From Clavaria fumosa (taxonomy: Eukaryota; Basidiomycota; Agaricomycetes; Agaricales; Clavariaceae), in NCBI GenBank assembly GCA_951802425.1, contig OX637801.1:372001-436000 (forward strand): a stretch of DNA of 64,000 nucleotides. Direction: 5' to 3'. Below, piece by piece: positions 21,902-33,249 of this stretch. The translations under genes and the position numbers were made by a program. Under the pieces are notes generated by a model that worked only from the letters and a program-made list of their open reading frames with translations, did not search any database and was not told the origin of the DNA. How positions within the stretch are numbered: position 1 is the first letter of the stretch; each line of letters begins with the position of its first letter.

Positions 21902-23990
21902 CTACAGATAGCTGGGGTGCGAGTTAAGAAATGTTTGATAGATGGATTGTGAATCGTTGTGAGGGGGGGAGGCCACGTAGAGAAACAGGTCGGGGCTGGA
22001 GAAATAGGACGGCGGGGAGTGCGGAGGGTTTGTATCTAGGAAGGACATGAGTGAGCAGAAGACAAAGCCGAGATTTGTATGACATACCAGAATGTGTGGG
22101 GAGAGGACTGCGGTGCCGACTAGGTGGACGGATGTGCTCAGCGAGAGAAATACCATGTGGGGGAAGAGAAGGCTCTTGCTCCATGAAGGCATGCGACGAC
22201 GGATCCTCGGCGGACTCGGCCATCCTGTAGTTTGCCGAGTCGGGCGTGCGTGGCGGCAGGCCAAACTGGAGCGCCATCCGGGGAGTAGGACCAGGGAGAT
22301 GGGACGTCGGGCCCACGCCACTGCTACCGGAGTGGGTCGGGCCGCTGCTGCCAGAGTGGGCAGGGGGGGCTCGTGTTTGGCGGTGCACCTCCTCTTCGGA
22401 CCTGCGAGCCACCGCTGACGTCCCTGCCGCTGACGAGCCGGCTTCGCAAGACGGTTGCTCGGGCAGCGACGGAGCGGTTGGCGGGAGCGGCGAAGTGAGG
22501 GAGAGCCCGTTCGCAGCGGCCTCAATGGCGCGGATCTTCTGTTCTTTCGAGGTCTGCGAGGAGATAGTCGGGTGCCGGCCGCCGCCGCCACCCGCTTTGC
22601 GGCGCGGCGGTTCCGCAGATGATGTGGAACTCGAATTTGTAGAGCTACCTTGACGCGTCGGCCCACGAGAGGTTGAACAGAGGACCTTGAGCAGGCTGAG
22701 CGACTTCTTGGACTTTTTGCCATCCCCCGATTCCGTTTTGTCCCTCCCGGGGGGCGAGGGCGAGGACGATAGCGGGTACGGATCCGTGTGGTCGCCGCTG
22801 CCGCTAGGCGGCGATGGGCGCAGCGGCTGGATGGTGTCGTACTCCAGACCGGGGGATACACGGCGCTGAGGCGCCAGACGAACACCGAACAAGGGCTGGT
22901 TTGATATTGTCCTCTGGGTACTGGGGAGCGCGGAGTCCACTGTTGGGTACCGGGGCACCGGCCTGGACGGAGCGTGCTCAGGGAGCGGCTGTGGTGGCAG
23001 TCTGAGGTTTGGGGTGGCGGCGGCGGCGGCGGCTCCAGGTTGCCGATAAGACTATTTTGGGTGGGGCTGAGTCGGGGGTGAATGCAAGAAGCGAAGTGCT
23101 ACTCACCAGTACATATCGAGGACAAAGGGACAAGATACGATCAGACAAAATATACACACCGAACTTTCAGGCTGTGACATCCACAGCGTGTGGCCGCTTC
23201 GTAGAAGTCATCGCAGTTGGCGTCAGAGAGGGTGAGATGCATTGCGTGTTTGACACGTCAGCAGGTGCGGGATGTCATACCGCGAGGCAATCATCATGAG
23301 CGAGCTCAATACGACGGGCGTCTGCTGCAGGTTCGTTAGCAGCGACATCGTGTAGAAGTACTGCAGCAGCGATGGCATCACGGCGTACGACTCGCCCATC
23401 TTAAACGCTCGCGTGGTTATGCGGGAATCCGGTTTCTTGTCCACCGAAGCAGAGGCAGCGAGCGATAGCGCCGTTTCTCCTCCTCCTTCTGCTGATGCGT
23501 TGACACTGTTACAAGGAGCGGAGGAGACAGGCAGAATCCCCATCGCCAGCTTCGCCTTCTCAAGGAGGAGGGTCATCTGGCGCGCGAACCACGGCCAGCG
23601 GCCCTCGATCATCTTGCGAGAGCAGCGCACGCGCTGGCCCTCGTCGCACACGAACTCAAAGTCACCCTCAACGGCCTCCTCGAGCGCGGTAAGACAGAGA
23701 TCCTGCGTCGGCAGGTCGAGCTCGAGCGGGGGCGGCTGGTATAGGCCGAACAGCTCTAGGTCGATCAGCGCGACGTGCGTCCAACTCGAGAGCCGCTGGC
23801 TGTGGTCGTTGGCGACGCTCCCGCGGCGGTCGCCGAACATGATCCATCGGTTCGCGCTGCGCCAGAGTCGGCCCTGGAACCACGAGCCGTATGCGACCTC
23901 GCTCCCTGTGTCGACGTGCGACTACGTCATAGTCAGCAGGTCGAGCGCCCAGATGGAGAAGAACTGCCATTTGCGGCATCGGCGAGTGAG
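21902..23990 (-). pseudogene. BTB-domain protein gene (kelch/BTB type), frameshifted
   Basis: From right to left the minus strand has WQFFSIWALDLLTM, then WFQGRLWRSANRWIMFGDRR and VALIDLELFGLYQPPPLELD. The BTB module follows (ALEEAVEGDFEFVCDEGQRV, LLQYFYTMSLLTNLQQTPVV, SSLMMIASRYDIPHL). After HLLT one base is out of frame with VKHAMHLTLSDANCDDFYEA, so the gene is broken at about 23255. A long serine/proline tail follows (22985-22090). A 54-bp intron with a GTATGT donor precedes the last exon, ending at 21902 with SIYQTFLNSHPSYL. The family is common in Agaricomycetes, with kelch repeats before the BTB domain; these are not seen here. Its role is unknown. Confidence 0.75.
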
Positions 23991-24103
23991 CGTCGGCCTC
24001 CGAGCCAGTCGGGGGCGGCGGAGAAGACGCGGGCGCGGAGTCCTGCTCCTGCGACACGATCCCATCAGACGCCGTCATCGTCGCCACAGGGCTCCGGTAT
24101 TGG

Positions 24104-25061
24104 TCAGTGTCTCTGTGACAGTTGTAGTGGGGCCAGTCCTCGTCCTGCTCTTCTCGGAAGTAAGGGATGTGAGGGAGTGGAAGGCCCCAGAGCCAGCAGA
24201 AAAGAAAGTGGCATCGGAGCCACTACCCGAACTGGGACGATGCCAAAATTGTCAGGACTGCTTTGAGCAATGGGGGATAAAGAGAGGCTCGTAGGCCGCT
24301 TACGCTTGTACTCTCCTTGCAGGTCGTCCAATGATGTCGACTTGCGTAGGCTATCGCTCCTGCTCGGCAGGATGGCCCGCGCATCACCAATGTATGGCGG
24401 ATAAAGATATGTAGTGTCATCAGTCGTCGTAGCAGCGCGTGTGTGTGGTCGAGTCACGTCACTCGTTCCAGAGAGCGAACGCAGATCGGACAAGTCAGGT
24501 ATGCTCTCCAGCGGCGGTACGAACACGGTCGATGCAGAGCCAGAGCCAGAGCGGGCGCTGCTTGCACTGTCGATGGACCGAATCGTCTGGATCGAGCCTG
24601 TCGGTGAACGCGTGATAGACCGATCATCGAGTGCCATGCTCCTGTCCAGCGCCTCCTTGAAAAGTACACATGATCAGTTGTTGGTGGCCTTGGGCGAAGA
24701 AAAAGATTTACCAGATCGCGCTGACCCATCGAACCCTCTCTCGAGCACTCTCTGCTGCCAGCCTCTCAACACCATCCGCGTATAAGAGTTGGAAAGGACA
24801 GAGCACTTTCCATCAGTCTAGTTCCATCCTCTTGAGAGTCCATTTCTAGTGCCGCGATCGTCCCGATGTCCTCTCGTGCACTAGGATGTCCAGAACTGGG
24901 AACGCTGCGCACCTCATTGCAGTTCAACAAATCCAAAGTGACAACGCCACGACCCCCGCCAGGGGCGATCCAAGAGAGAACGATCATGTTGTCGCGCGCT
25001 GAGTGGGGCCGTACGACGCAGGGAAGACGCCATGGGCATTGGGGCAGGAGTATAACTTGTG
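24104..25061 (-). pseudogene. PH-like, serine-rich fungal protein gene (frameshifted)
   Basis: Minus-strand exon pieces read VVRPHSARDNMIVLSWIAPG and VTLDLLNCNEVRSVPSSGHP, then, after a one-base shift near 24800, QLLYADGVERLAAESARERV and RWVSAIW. A GTAAAT intron ending CAAG joins EALDRSMALDDRSITRSPTG and a Ser/Thr/Arg-rich tail (STVFVPPLESIPDLSDLRSL). The WVSAIWEAL helix at the end of a beta-rich module is typical of a PH fold in Agaricomycete proteins with long low-complexity tails. The shift and the lack of a clear end point make it a pseudogene. Function is unknown. Confidence 0.65.
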
Positions 25062-25308
25062 ATCGTATCAGTAAGCGTATCGGTCGCACTAGTGTAGCCA
25101 CCAGTTGTCGAGGTGCGTCCCTCAGTATTATAAGACAGTGAACGTGAGTCGGAGCATGTGCCTTGTGTCAGTAGCGGTGAATGTTCTGGTATCTATTCGA
25201 GCGGGGGGCGGAGAGCGGCAGAGGCAGAGAGTGGGGAGAGCGGACGAGTTAGGTACGAGACAGATGAGTGAGAGAAAGAATGACTCACGGTTATATCTGA
25301 CCTAGACC

Positions 25309-25399
25309 ATTTAGTCCAGCGGGTTGAACGCTCCACGTGAGCGCATTGAGGCCGGTTCACTCAAGTCGCGAGTTCGAACCCGTGCCAGGTACCAGCTTT
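25309..25399 (+). other. tRNA-derived sequence with Pol III boxes (possible SINE head)
   Basis: TAGTCCAGCGG near 25321 fits an A box and GAGTTCGAACCC near 25380 fits a B box, about 55 bp apart. The order is that of a tRNA gene. The T-stem and acceptor stem do not pair properly, so a working tRNA is unlikely. A tRNA-derived SINE or tRNA pseudogene fits best. Confidence 0.4.
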
Positions 25400-27079
25400 C
25401 CCATGGGATTTACGTACCCACCTGTTGTGTCATTGGTCATGATTAGGAGTGGGGGAGACTTTGAAGGGTTTATGCTCTCAGACTTGTACCAACTGAAAGT
25501 GATTTATGATACAACCTTGGCTGTTCTGTTAATATGAGACTGGCCAATGCATTTTTGATACATTCCATCATTTTAATTGTACTTTCTGCTGTGATTAATC
25601 ATGGATGACAGAGAGGATGGGACTCATTGGTGAACTTTCCAATGTGTTAGGCATGGATGATTCATCCAAGCATCAGGAGAATAATTGGGGTGGTAAAACA
25701 AGGTATATACTGTCACACCAATCTTAACCTGTTTTAACACCTAGCCTGGTATATACCACACTTAAACTGGTTATAACCTGGTTTATACCAAATTATAACA
25801 TTTTACACTTCTCTATACCACAAAGTGGTATGACAGGGCTATGATTTTGCTGATGAAGTGTAGGAAATCAACATGTTTGTGATATGTTATGGCAGACTGT
25901 CAATCACTTATTGCACTACTATTCATGCTTTGCAGTGGAGGGTTAAGTGCTTCACTATTTGGATCTGATGCCAGACAAATTTGGTGGTGGGCCTGGGGCA
26001 TGTGTTGGGAGGAAATAGAGGGATGAGGTCAAACAGCTGCTTGATGAGCTGCATCTCTGCCTCATGTGGCATGACTGTGGAGGCTGCCATGGACACCATG
26101 TCAAGGATGTCCATGCAGCACCTGGAGGCCATGCAGCACCTTCAGCCACATGTGTACATTGTCAGTTTTGTCAGCATTGCTGGCACTCCTGCCTCTTCTC
26201 ATTAGGGTTGTCCACACTGTTAGAGATGGCACTGGCAATTGGCAGGCATCAGTGGCCAGGCATGCAGTGCACTGCTGCCATTGTTGCCCACACAGAGGAC
26301 AGCATTGTGGCTGTCAACCTTTACACCCTGAACCTGACATCCACCTTTGCACCAATGCTCATCCATCATCACATGCCATTGCCTTGGCCACCCTCCCTGT
26401 ACTCTAGCTCACCACAGCTTCTTGAGGACTCACCTGTGCATATCAAGAGGTTCCTCCTTTCCTTTCCCAAGACAAACATCTCAAAAACATGCATGGCCAA
26501 ATACCCCTCCTTGTGTGGAGACCTTTCCTCCTTCCTCACACAGGTGGCACAGGTAGCATAGTGTTGTACCAGGCTGTGTAGGGAAGTGCCGGGTGGTGTG
26601 GCAGAGTGCAAAGTGGTGTGGGCAGTAACCAGGGGGGGGAGCCAGGCAGTGTTAACAGTGAGCAGGGTGCCAGCATCAGCACTTTTACAAATGTCTTGTT
26701 GCCTTTGTAACCTTTTTCATGACTTTTTCGAACAAGTAGGTTCCATTTCTTGTACAAGGTAATCAAGGTGATGTGACCACCAAAAGTAGCATAAAAGTTC
26801 TCAAGAAGGCAACAAGTCCTCAACAAGTCAATCTGCAAGACACTTGTACAAGTACTGATGAGGTGGCATTGGCAGCAAGCAGGTGGTGCCAGGCAGCATG
26901 GTTAGCATGCAGGGGATGCCAGATGGTGGGGTGGGGTGCAAGCTGGTGTGGGTGGCAGGGTAAGACATGAGAAAATGAAGATTAGACTAACATCAAGGGA
27001 TAGGAAGGGAGGGAGGGGTAAGACAAGTCTAACCAGTCTAACCTAATTAACACAAAGGAAGGGAGGAAAGCAGAAAAGG
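25400..27079. other. Non-coding, repeat-derived stretch
   Basis: No gene is supported. At 25690-25810 repeated TGGTATATACC and TGGTTTATACC motifs in both orientations suggest the end of a MITE-like element related to 16048-16137. From 26100 to 26970 the sequence is rich in short GCAGGTGG/CAGCA motifs, with frames on both strands that look like chance openings. Around 27000 a GGAAGGGAGG purine run leads into the minisatellite. Confidence 0.35.
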
Positions 27080-29468
27080 AAGGTAGGACATGAAGAAAGG
27101 AAGGTAGGTAGGACATGACATAAGCAAGGTAGGACACCAAGAAAGGAAGGTAGGACAGCAGAAAAGGAAGGTAGGACATGACATAAGTAAGGTGGGACAG
27201 CAGAAAAGGAAGGTAGGACATGACATAAGCAGGGTAGGACACCAGAAAAGGAAGGTAGGACATGACATAAGCAAGGTAGGACAGCAGAAAAGGGAGGTAG
27301 GACATGACATAAGCAAGGTAGGACAGCAGAAAAGGGAGGTAGGACATGACATAAGCAAGGTAGGACAGCAGAAAAGGGAGGTAGGACATGACATAAGCAA
27401 GGTAGGCACCAAGAAAGGAAGGTAGGACAGCAGAAAAGGAAGGTAGGACAGCAGAAAAGGAAGGTAGGACATGACATAAGTATGGTAGGACATGACATAA
27501 GCAGGGTAGGACAGCAGAAAAGGAAGGTAGGACATGACATAAGCAGGGTAGGACAGCAGAAAAGGAAGGTAGGACATGACATAAGCAAGGTAGGACAGCA
27601 GAAATGGAAGGTAGGACATGACATAAGCAGGGTAGGACAGCAGAAAAGGGAGGTAGGACACCAGGAAAGGAAGGTAGGACATGACATAAGCAGGGTAGGA
27701 CAGCAGAAAAGGGAGGTAGGACACCAGGAAAGGAAGGTAGGACATGACATAAGCAAGGTAGGACAGCAGAAAAGGAAGGTAGGACATGACATAAGCAGGG
27801 TAGGACAGCAGAAAAGGAAGGTAGGACATGACATAAGCAGGGTAGGACAGCAGAAAAGGAAGGTAGGACATGACATAAGCAGGGTAGGACAGCAGAAAAG
27901 GGAGGTAGGACACCAGGAAAGGAAGGTAGGACATGACATAAGCAAGGTAGGACAGCAGAAAAGGAAGGTAGGACATGACATAAGCAGGGTAGGACAGCAG
28001 AAAAGGAAGGTAGGACATGACATAAGCAAGGTAGGACAGCAGAAATGGAAGGTAGGACATGACATAAGCAGGGTAGGACAGCAGAAAAGGAAGGTAGGAC
28101 ATGACATAAGCAAGGTAGGACAGCAGAAAAGGAAGGTAGGACATGACATAAGCAAGGTAGGACATGACATAAGCAGGGTAGGACAGCAGAAAAGGAAGGT
28201 AGGACATGACATAAGCAAGGTAGGACAGCAGAAAAGGAAGGTAGGACATGACATAAGCAAGGTAGGACATGACATAAGCAGGGTAGGACACCAGAAAAGG
28301 AAGGTAGGACATGACATAAGCAAGGTAGGACAGCAGAAAAGGAAGGTAGGACATGACATAAGCAGGGTAGGACAGCAGAAAAGGAAGGTAGGACATGACA
28401 TAAGCAGGGTAGGACAGCAGAAAAGGAAGGTAGGACATGACATAAGCAGGGTAGGACAGCAGAAAAGGGAGGTAGGACACCAGGAAAGGAAGGTAGGACA
28501 TGACATAAGCAAGGTAGGACAGCAGAAAAGGAAGGTAGGACATGACATAAGCAGGGTAGGACAGCAGAAAAGGAAGGTAGGACATGACATAAGCAGGGTA
28601 GGACAGCAGAAAAGGAAGGTAGGACATGACATAAGCAGGGTAGGACAGCAGAAAAGGGAGGTAGGACACCAGGAAAGGAAGGTAGGACATGACATAAGCA
28701 AGGTAGGACAGCAGAAAAGGAAGGTAGGACATGACATAAGCAGGGTAGGACAGCAGAAAAGGAAGGTAGGACATGACATAAGCAGGGTAGGACAGCAGAA
28801 AAGGAAGGTAGGACATGACATAAGCAGGGTAGGACAGCAGAAAAGGGAGGTAGGACACCAGGAAAGGAAGGTAGGACATGACATAAGCAAGGTAGGACAG
28901 CAGAAAAGGAAGGTAGGACATGACATAAGCAGGGTAGGACAGCAGAAAAGGGAGGTAGGACACCAGGAAAGGAAGGTAGGACATGACATAAGCAGGGTAG
29001 GACAGCAGAAAAGGGAGGTAGGACACCAGGAAAGGAAGGTAGGACATGACATAAGCAAGGTAGGACAGCAGAAAAGGAAGGTAGGACATGACATAAGCAG
29101 GGTAGGACAGCAGAAAAGGAAGGTAGGACATGACATAAGCAAGGTAGGACAGCAGAAATGGAAGGTAGGACATGACATAAGCAGGGTAGGACAGCAGAAA
29201 AGGAAGGTAGGACATGACATAAGCAAGGTAGGACAGCAGAAAAGGAAGGTAGGACATGACATAAGCAAGGTAGGACATGACATAAGCAGGGTAGGACAGC
29301 AGAAAAGGAAGGTAGGACATGACATAAGCAAGGTAGGACAGCAGAAAAGGAAGGTAGGACATGACATAAGCAAGGTAGGACATGACATAAGCAGGGTAGG
29401 ACACCAGAAAAGGAAGGTAGGACATGACATAAGCAAGGTAGGACACCAGAAAAGGAAGGTAGGACAGA
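27080..29468. repeat. 21-bp minisatellite array (about 2.4 kb)
   Basis: The monomer is 21 bp with constant core GGTAGGACA and a variable tail of 12 bp in three main types: TGACATAAGCAR, GCAGAAAAGGRA and CCAGGAAAGGAA. The types alternate in recurring higher-order patterns. Roughly 110 monomers are present. Because 21 is a multiple of three and the monomers lack stops in several frames, very long frames stay open on both strands (heptads such as VGHDISR and VGQQKRK). These are properties of the repeat, not evidence of genes. Confidence 0.95.
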
Positions 29469-29660
29469 GACAGTTCCATATTAGGAAGGTAGGTCAGACA
29501 AGATTTCCTTATAAGGAAGGTAGGACAGACAAGATTTCCTTATAAGGAAGGTAGGACAGACAGAATTTCCTTTTTAGGAAGGTAGGACAGACAAGATTTC
29601 CTTCTTGAGAAGGTAGGACAGACAAGATTTCCTTTTAAGGAAGGTAGGACAGACAGCACA
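29469..29660. repeat. Second minisatellite (GGAAGGTAGGACAGACA units)
   Basis: About five to six copies of a roughly 33-bp unit share the GGTAGGACA core of the preceding array but have the tail GACAAGATTTCCTTATAAGGA, part of which is an inverted repeat (TTCCTTATAAGGAA). It appears to be an offshoot of the 21-bp family. Confidence 0.85.
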
Positions 29661-29697
29661 GCCGTAAATCCAGACAGGATCGCAGGAAGTAGAATAT

Positions 29698-29941
29698 TAA
29701 CCTAACTAACCTAACTAACCTAACCTAACTAACCTAACTAACCTAACTAACCTAACTAACCTAACTAACCTAACCTAACTAACCTAACCTAACTAACCTA
29801 ACTAACCTAACCTAACTAACCTAACTAACCTAACTAAAACTAACCTAACCTAACTAACCTAACTAACCTAACCTAACTAACCTAACTAACCTAACCTAAC
29901 TAACTAACCTAACTAACCTAACTAACTAACCTAACCTAACT
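29698..29941. repeat. Telomere-like CCTAACTAA array
   Basis: About 240 bp consist of mixed CCTAA and CTAA units (CCTAACTAACCTAACCTAAC and so on). On the other strand this is TTAGG/TTAG, close to but not the same as the TTAGGG repeat usual for filamentous fungi. It is internal, between two satellites, so it is an interstitial array rather than a chromosome end. Confidence 0.85.
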
Positions 29942-30366
29942 AAAAACTATTAAAAACTATTAAACTCAACCCAAAAACAACAAAAAACATTAAAAAACAT
30001 TAAAAAACCCTTCAACAACACCTCCCAAACCTTGCGTATGCACTCTAAAACTATTAAAAACTATTAAAAACTATTAAACTCAACCCAAAAACAACAAAAA
30101 ACATTAAAAAACATTAAAAAACCCTTCAACAACACCTCCCAAACCTTGCGTATGCACTCTAAAACTATTAAAAACTATTAAAAACTATTAAACTCAACCC
30201 AAAAACAACAAAAAACATTAAAAAACATTAAAAAACCCTTCAACAACACCTCCCAAACCTTGCGTATGCACTCTAAAACTATTAAAAACTATTAAAAACT
30301 ATTAAACTCAACCCAAAAACAACAAAAAACATTAAAAAACATTAAAAAACCCTTCAACAACACCTC
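29942..30366. repeat. 114-bp satellite, 3.7 copies
   Basis: The unit runs through ATTAAAAACTATTAAACTC, CCCTTCAACAACACCTC and CTTGCGTATGCACTC. The landmark CCTCCCAAACC recurs at 30021, 30135 and 30249, exactly 114 bp apart. Copies are nearly identical, so the array is recent or homogenised. Confidence 0.92.
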
Positions 30367-30516
30367 AGATCATCAACCCATGTGCATCCCCTGCCGATCA
30401 TCCTTCACCTATATTGTATATTCACATGAATCTGTTCACAGGCTTTATTTATGTCCTCCTAAATCTTGGGTATTAAGTGAGTCACTAATTTGTACTCTAA
30501 TTGGTACATTGCTGCT

Positions 30517-31150
30517 TGTTTATCTCTATTATCATTCACATATGCTGTTAGCATCTTGGGTGGCAGTTGCTGAACAGGGTACAGCATCCACCAAGGATTT
30601 GCCTGGTCTCAGAGGTATGAGGTGGTGAACAGGACATGATCCTGATCAGTAGTGAATTTCTGTGGCTTTCCCAGACACCATGTAACACACTGCAAGATGA
30701 ACATTGTTAGCATGCTGGGCCCTTACCTGTGAAGACATTGGGCTCCTTGAGTTTGGGGCTGTCATCACTGGACTTTGGGTAGTAGATGTATGGTGGCAGA
30801 CCAGCAGGTGGATTCCTGATGGGCACCATGGGGGGTGCTGCCAGTGGAATTCCTTGTGGAATCCCTGGCATCTCAAAGGGTCATGGCAGCAACTGCAGCA
30901 GAGAATTTTGGGTTGGCAGCAGTGAATGTTGTGACCCATATGACAAAGGTGGTGGGTTAACACTGGGTATTGGAAATGGGAGCACTGGAAGCACTCCAGA
31001 GTAATTAGTCATGAGTGGGGACAGTGGGGGTAATACTGGTGTGAGGGTGTGTCTGGACCCATGAATGGGAACTGAGGGTGGTTGAGCCAGTGGTGTAGGG
31101 CTTGGTGGCACCATAGGTGGAGCAGGAGAATAAGGGGGTACTGGGGCCAA
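30517..31150 (-). pseudogene. Gag-like frame, left palindrome arm
   Basis: This is the mirror image of the frame at 31712-32345, reading outward on the minus strand (MAPVPPYSPAPPMVPPSPTP onward). It carries the same in-frame stop after LLPTQNSLLQLLP and the same intron. Identity with the other arm shows the duplication post-dates the decay. Confidence 0.5.
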
Positions 31151-31711
31151 GCATCCTCCCTAATGAAGCAGATGCAGAGGCCAGGTTCAGGGACCCAATG
31201 GGCCTTGTGAAGTTGTTGATTGGGTGTTTACAGATGGTGAGGGGGAACAAGCACATCATATATGTGCAATATTGTGACAGTCAAGTCATGTGACCACACT
31301 TAAGGTTGTGAACATGTGATACACTAATCATGTGACAAGTCCCAATAGGATGGCCCATTTGTGTGATGGCACATCAAGGTTTGATATGTATGTTATAGGG
31401 CTAGTAAGCATGATGATATGCATACTTGCTCACATTGTATGCATATCATCATGCTTACTAGCCCTATAACATACATATCAAACCTTGATGTGCCATCACA
31501 CAAATGGGCCATCCTATTGGGACTTGTCACATGATTAGTGTATCACATGTTCACAACCTTAAGTGTGGTCACATGACTTGACTGTCACAATATTGCACAT
31601 ATATGATGTGCTTGTTCCCCCTCACCATCTGTAAACACCCAATCAACAACTTCACAAGGCCCATTGGGTCCCTGAACCTGGCCTCTGCATCTGCTTCATT
31701 AGGGAGGATGC

Positions 31712-32345
31712 TTGGCCCCAGTACCCCCTTATTCTCCTGCTCCACCTATGGTGCCACCAAGCCCTACACCACTGGCTCAACCACCCTCAGTTCCCATTCA
31801 TGGGTCCAGACACACCCTCACACCAGTATTACCCCCACTGTCCCCACTCATGACTAATTACTCTGGAGTGCTTCCAGTGCTCCCATTTCCAATACCCAGT
31901 GTTAACCCACCACCTTTGTCATATGGGTCACAACATTCACTGCTGCCAACCCAAAATTCTCTGCTGCAGTTGCTGCCATGACCCTTTGAGATGCCAGGGA
32001 TTCCACAAGGAATTCCACTGGCAGCACCCCCCATGGTGCCCATCAGGAATCCACCTGCTGGTCTGCCACCATACATCTACTACCCAAAGTCCAGTGATGA
32101 CAGCCCCAAACTCAAGGAGCCCAATGTCTTCACAGGTAAGGGCCCAGCATGCTAACAATGTTCATCTTGCAGTGTGTTACATGGTGTCTGGGAAAGCCAC
32201 AGAAATTCACTACTGATCAGGATCATGTCCTGTTCACCACCTCATACCTCTGAGACCAGGCAAATCCTTGGTGGATGCTGTACCCTGTTCAGCAACTGCC
32301 ACCCAAGATGCTAACAGCATATGTGAATGATGATAGCAATAAACA
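31712..32345 (+). pseudogene. Gag-like frame with a short intron, right palindrome arm
   Basis: The plus strand reads MAPVPPYSPAPPMVPPSPTP, then a stop, then GIPQGIPLAAPPMVPIRNPP and PPYIYYPKSSDDSPKLKEPN. At 32136-32172 is a 37-bp intron (GTAAGG to TTGCAG, with CTAAC). After it comes KPQKFTTDQDHVLFTTSYL, a stop and NPWWMLYPVQQLPPK. The order 'KLKEP..F' then 'DHVLF..SYL' then a Trp pair resembles retrotransposon gag capsid regions. It may be the 5' part of the copia-type remnant at 33250, but that link is not proven. Confidence 0.5.
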
Positions 32346-32347
32346 TA

Positions 32348-33240
32348 TATCATTTGGGTATGATATGCATGCACACTCACCCAGAATGTATACATATTGG
32401 ATGCACATATTGGATGCATACATTCTGCAATATGTGCATATCATATGTAAATGATATATGAGTACACTCACCCAACATTTACACATATCATATACATATG
32501 ATTCTGGGTGAGTGTACACATATATCATTTGTACAGTATATGATATGCACACATTGCAGAATGTACACATATCATACAATATGCATACATTCTGGGTGAG
32601 TGTGCATGCATATCATACACAAATGGTGTGTACATTATGGGCAAGAGTGTACAGATACCACTTGTGTATAAGATGTGTGCACACTTGCACAGAATGTATG
32701 CATATCATATACAAATGATATATGTGTATTACATGTATGTACACTCACCCAAAATCATATGCATACAATATGTGTACATTCTGGGTGAGTGTACACATAT
32801 CATTTGTGCATGATATGCATACACACTTGCAATGTATGCATATCATGCACAAGTGACATATGTGTACACTCACCCAGAATGTACTTACTAAGACTATATC
32901 ATACATACCTTATACTCACAACAACTTATATACAGCCTTTGGTACTTATATTGTATGTTTTGGATATGTGTCAGCAGTCTGGGTACACATATTGTAAGCA
33001 TACAATATGTGTACTCACACCACAATGTACATATTAAATATGTGCAGTACATTTACAACCTTGATACACATCACATGTGTATGATGTCATATCTTACCTA
33101 TGGTATGGCATAGAAAATGTAGAGCATGTGTGTATGGTATGATATAGAAAATGTAGTACATGTAAGTACATTGTACATATATGAGGCATGACAGACAGTG
33201 AAATCATGCATATCATACATGTATGATACCTTGTTGAGAG
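32348..33240. repeat. AT-rich dyad repeats (ACACATATCAT / TCTGGGTGAGTGTACA)
   Basis: Many imperfect direct and inverted copies of TTCTGGGTGAGTGTACACA and CATATCAT/ATGATATG occur over 0.9 kb. The block can form multiple hairpins. No gene is seen. A copia-type coding frame begins right after it. Confidence 0.75.
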
Positions 33241-33249
33241 CTGTCCAGA

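Larger units (their letters stand above)
30515..32347. repeat. 1.83-kb palindrome: inverted duplication with 910-bp arms
   Basis: The left arm (30515-31424) and right arm (31438-32347) are reverse complements around a 13-bp centre (CTTGCTCACATTG). Every frame on one arm recurs letter for letter on the other; mismatches appear only in the outermost 30 or so bases. Each arm contains the 5' end of a retroelement gag with a 37-bp intron (see 31712-32345), pointing away from the centre. The whole is therefore a head-to-head duplication of a retrotransposon start. Confidence 0.93.

Noticed and set aside
23413..24294. Plus-strand frame of 293 codons
   Set aside because: It is antisense to the BTB module and the start of the neighbouring gene; composition only.
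25309..25399. Functional tRNA gene
   Set aside because: The A and B boxes are present, but the T-stem and acceptor stem do not pair and no convincing anticodon arm is seen.
27043..29545. Three frames of about 690-810 codons on both strands
   Set aside because: They consist only of the 21-bp minisatellite; openness follows from the period being a multiple of three and from the absence of stops in the monomer.
29698..29941. True telomere
   Set aside because: The unit is CCTAA/CTAA rather than CCCTAA, and the array lies inside the contig between other satellites.
27080..30366. Possible CRISPR-like array
   Set aside because: The repeats are head-to-tail with no unique spacers, and the context is eukaryotic.
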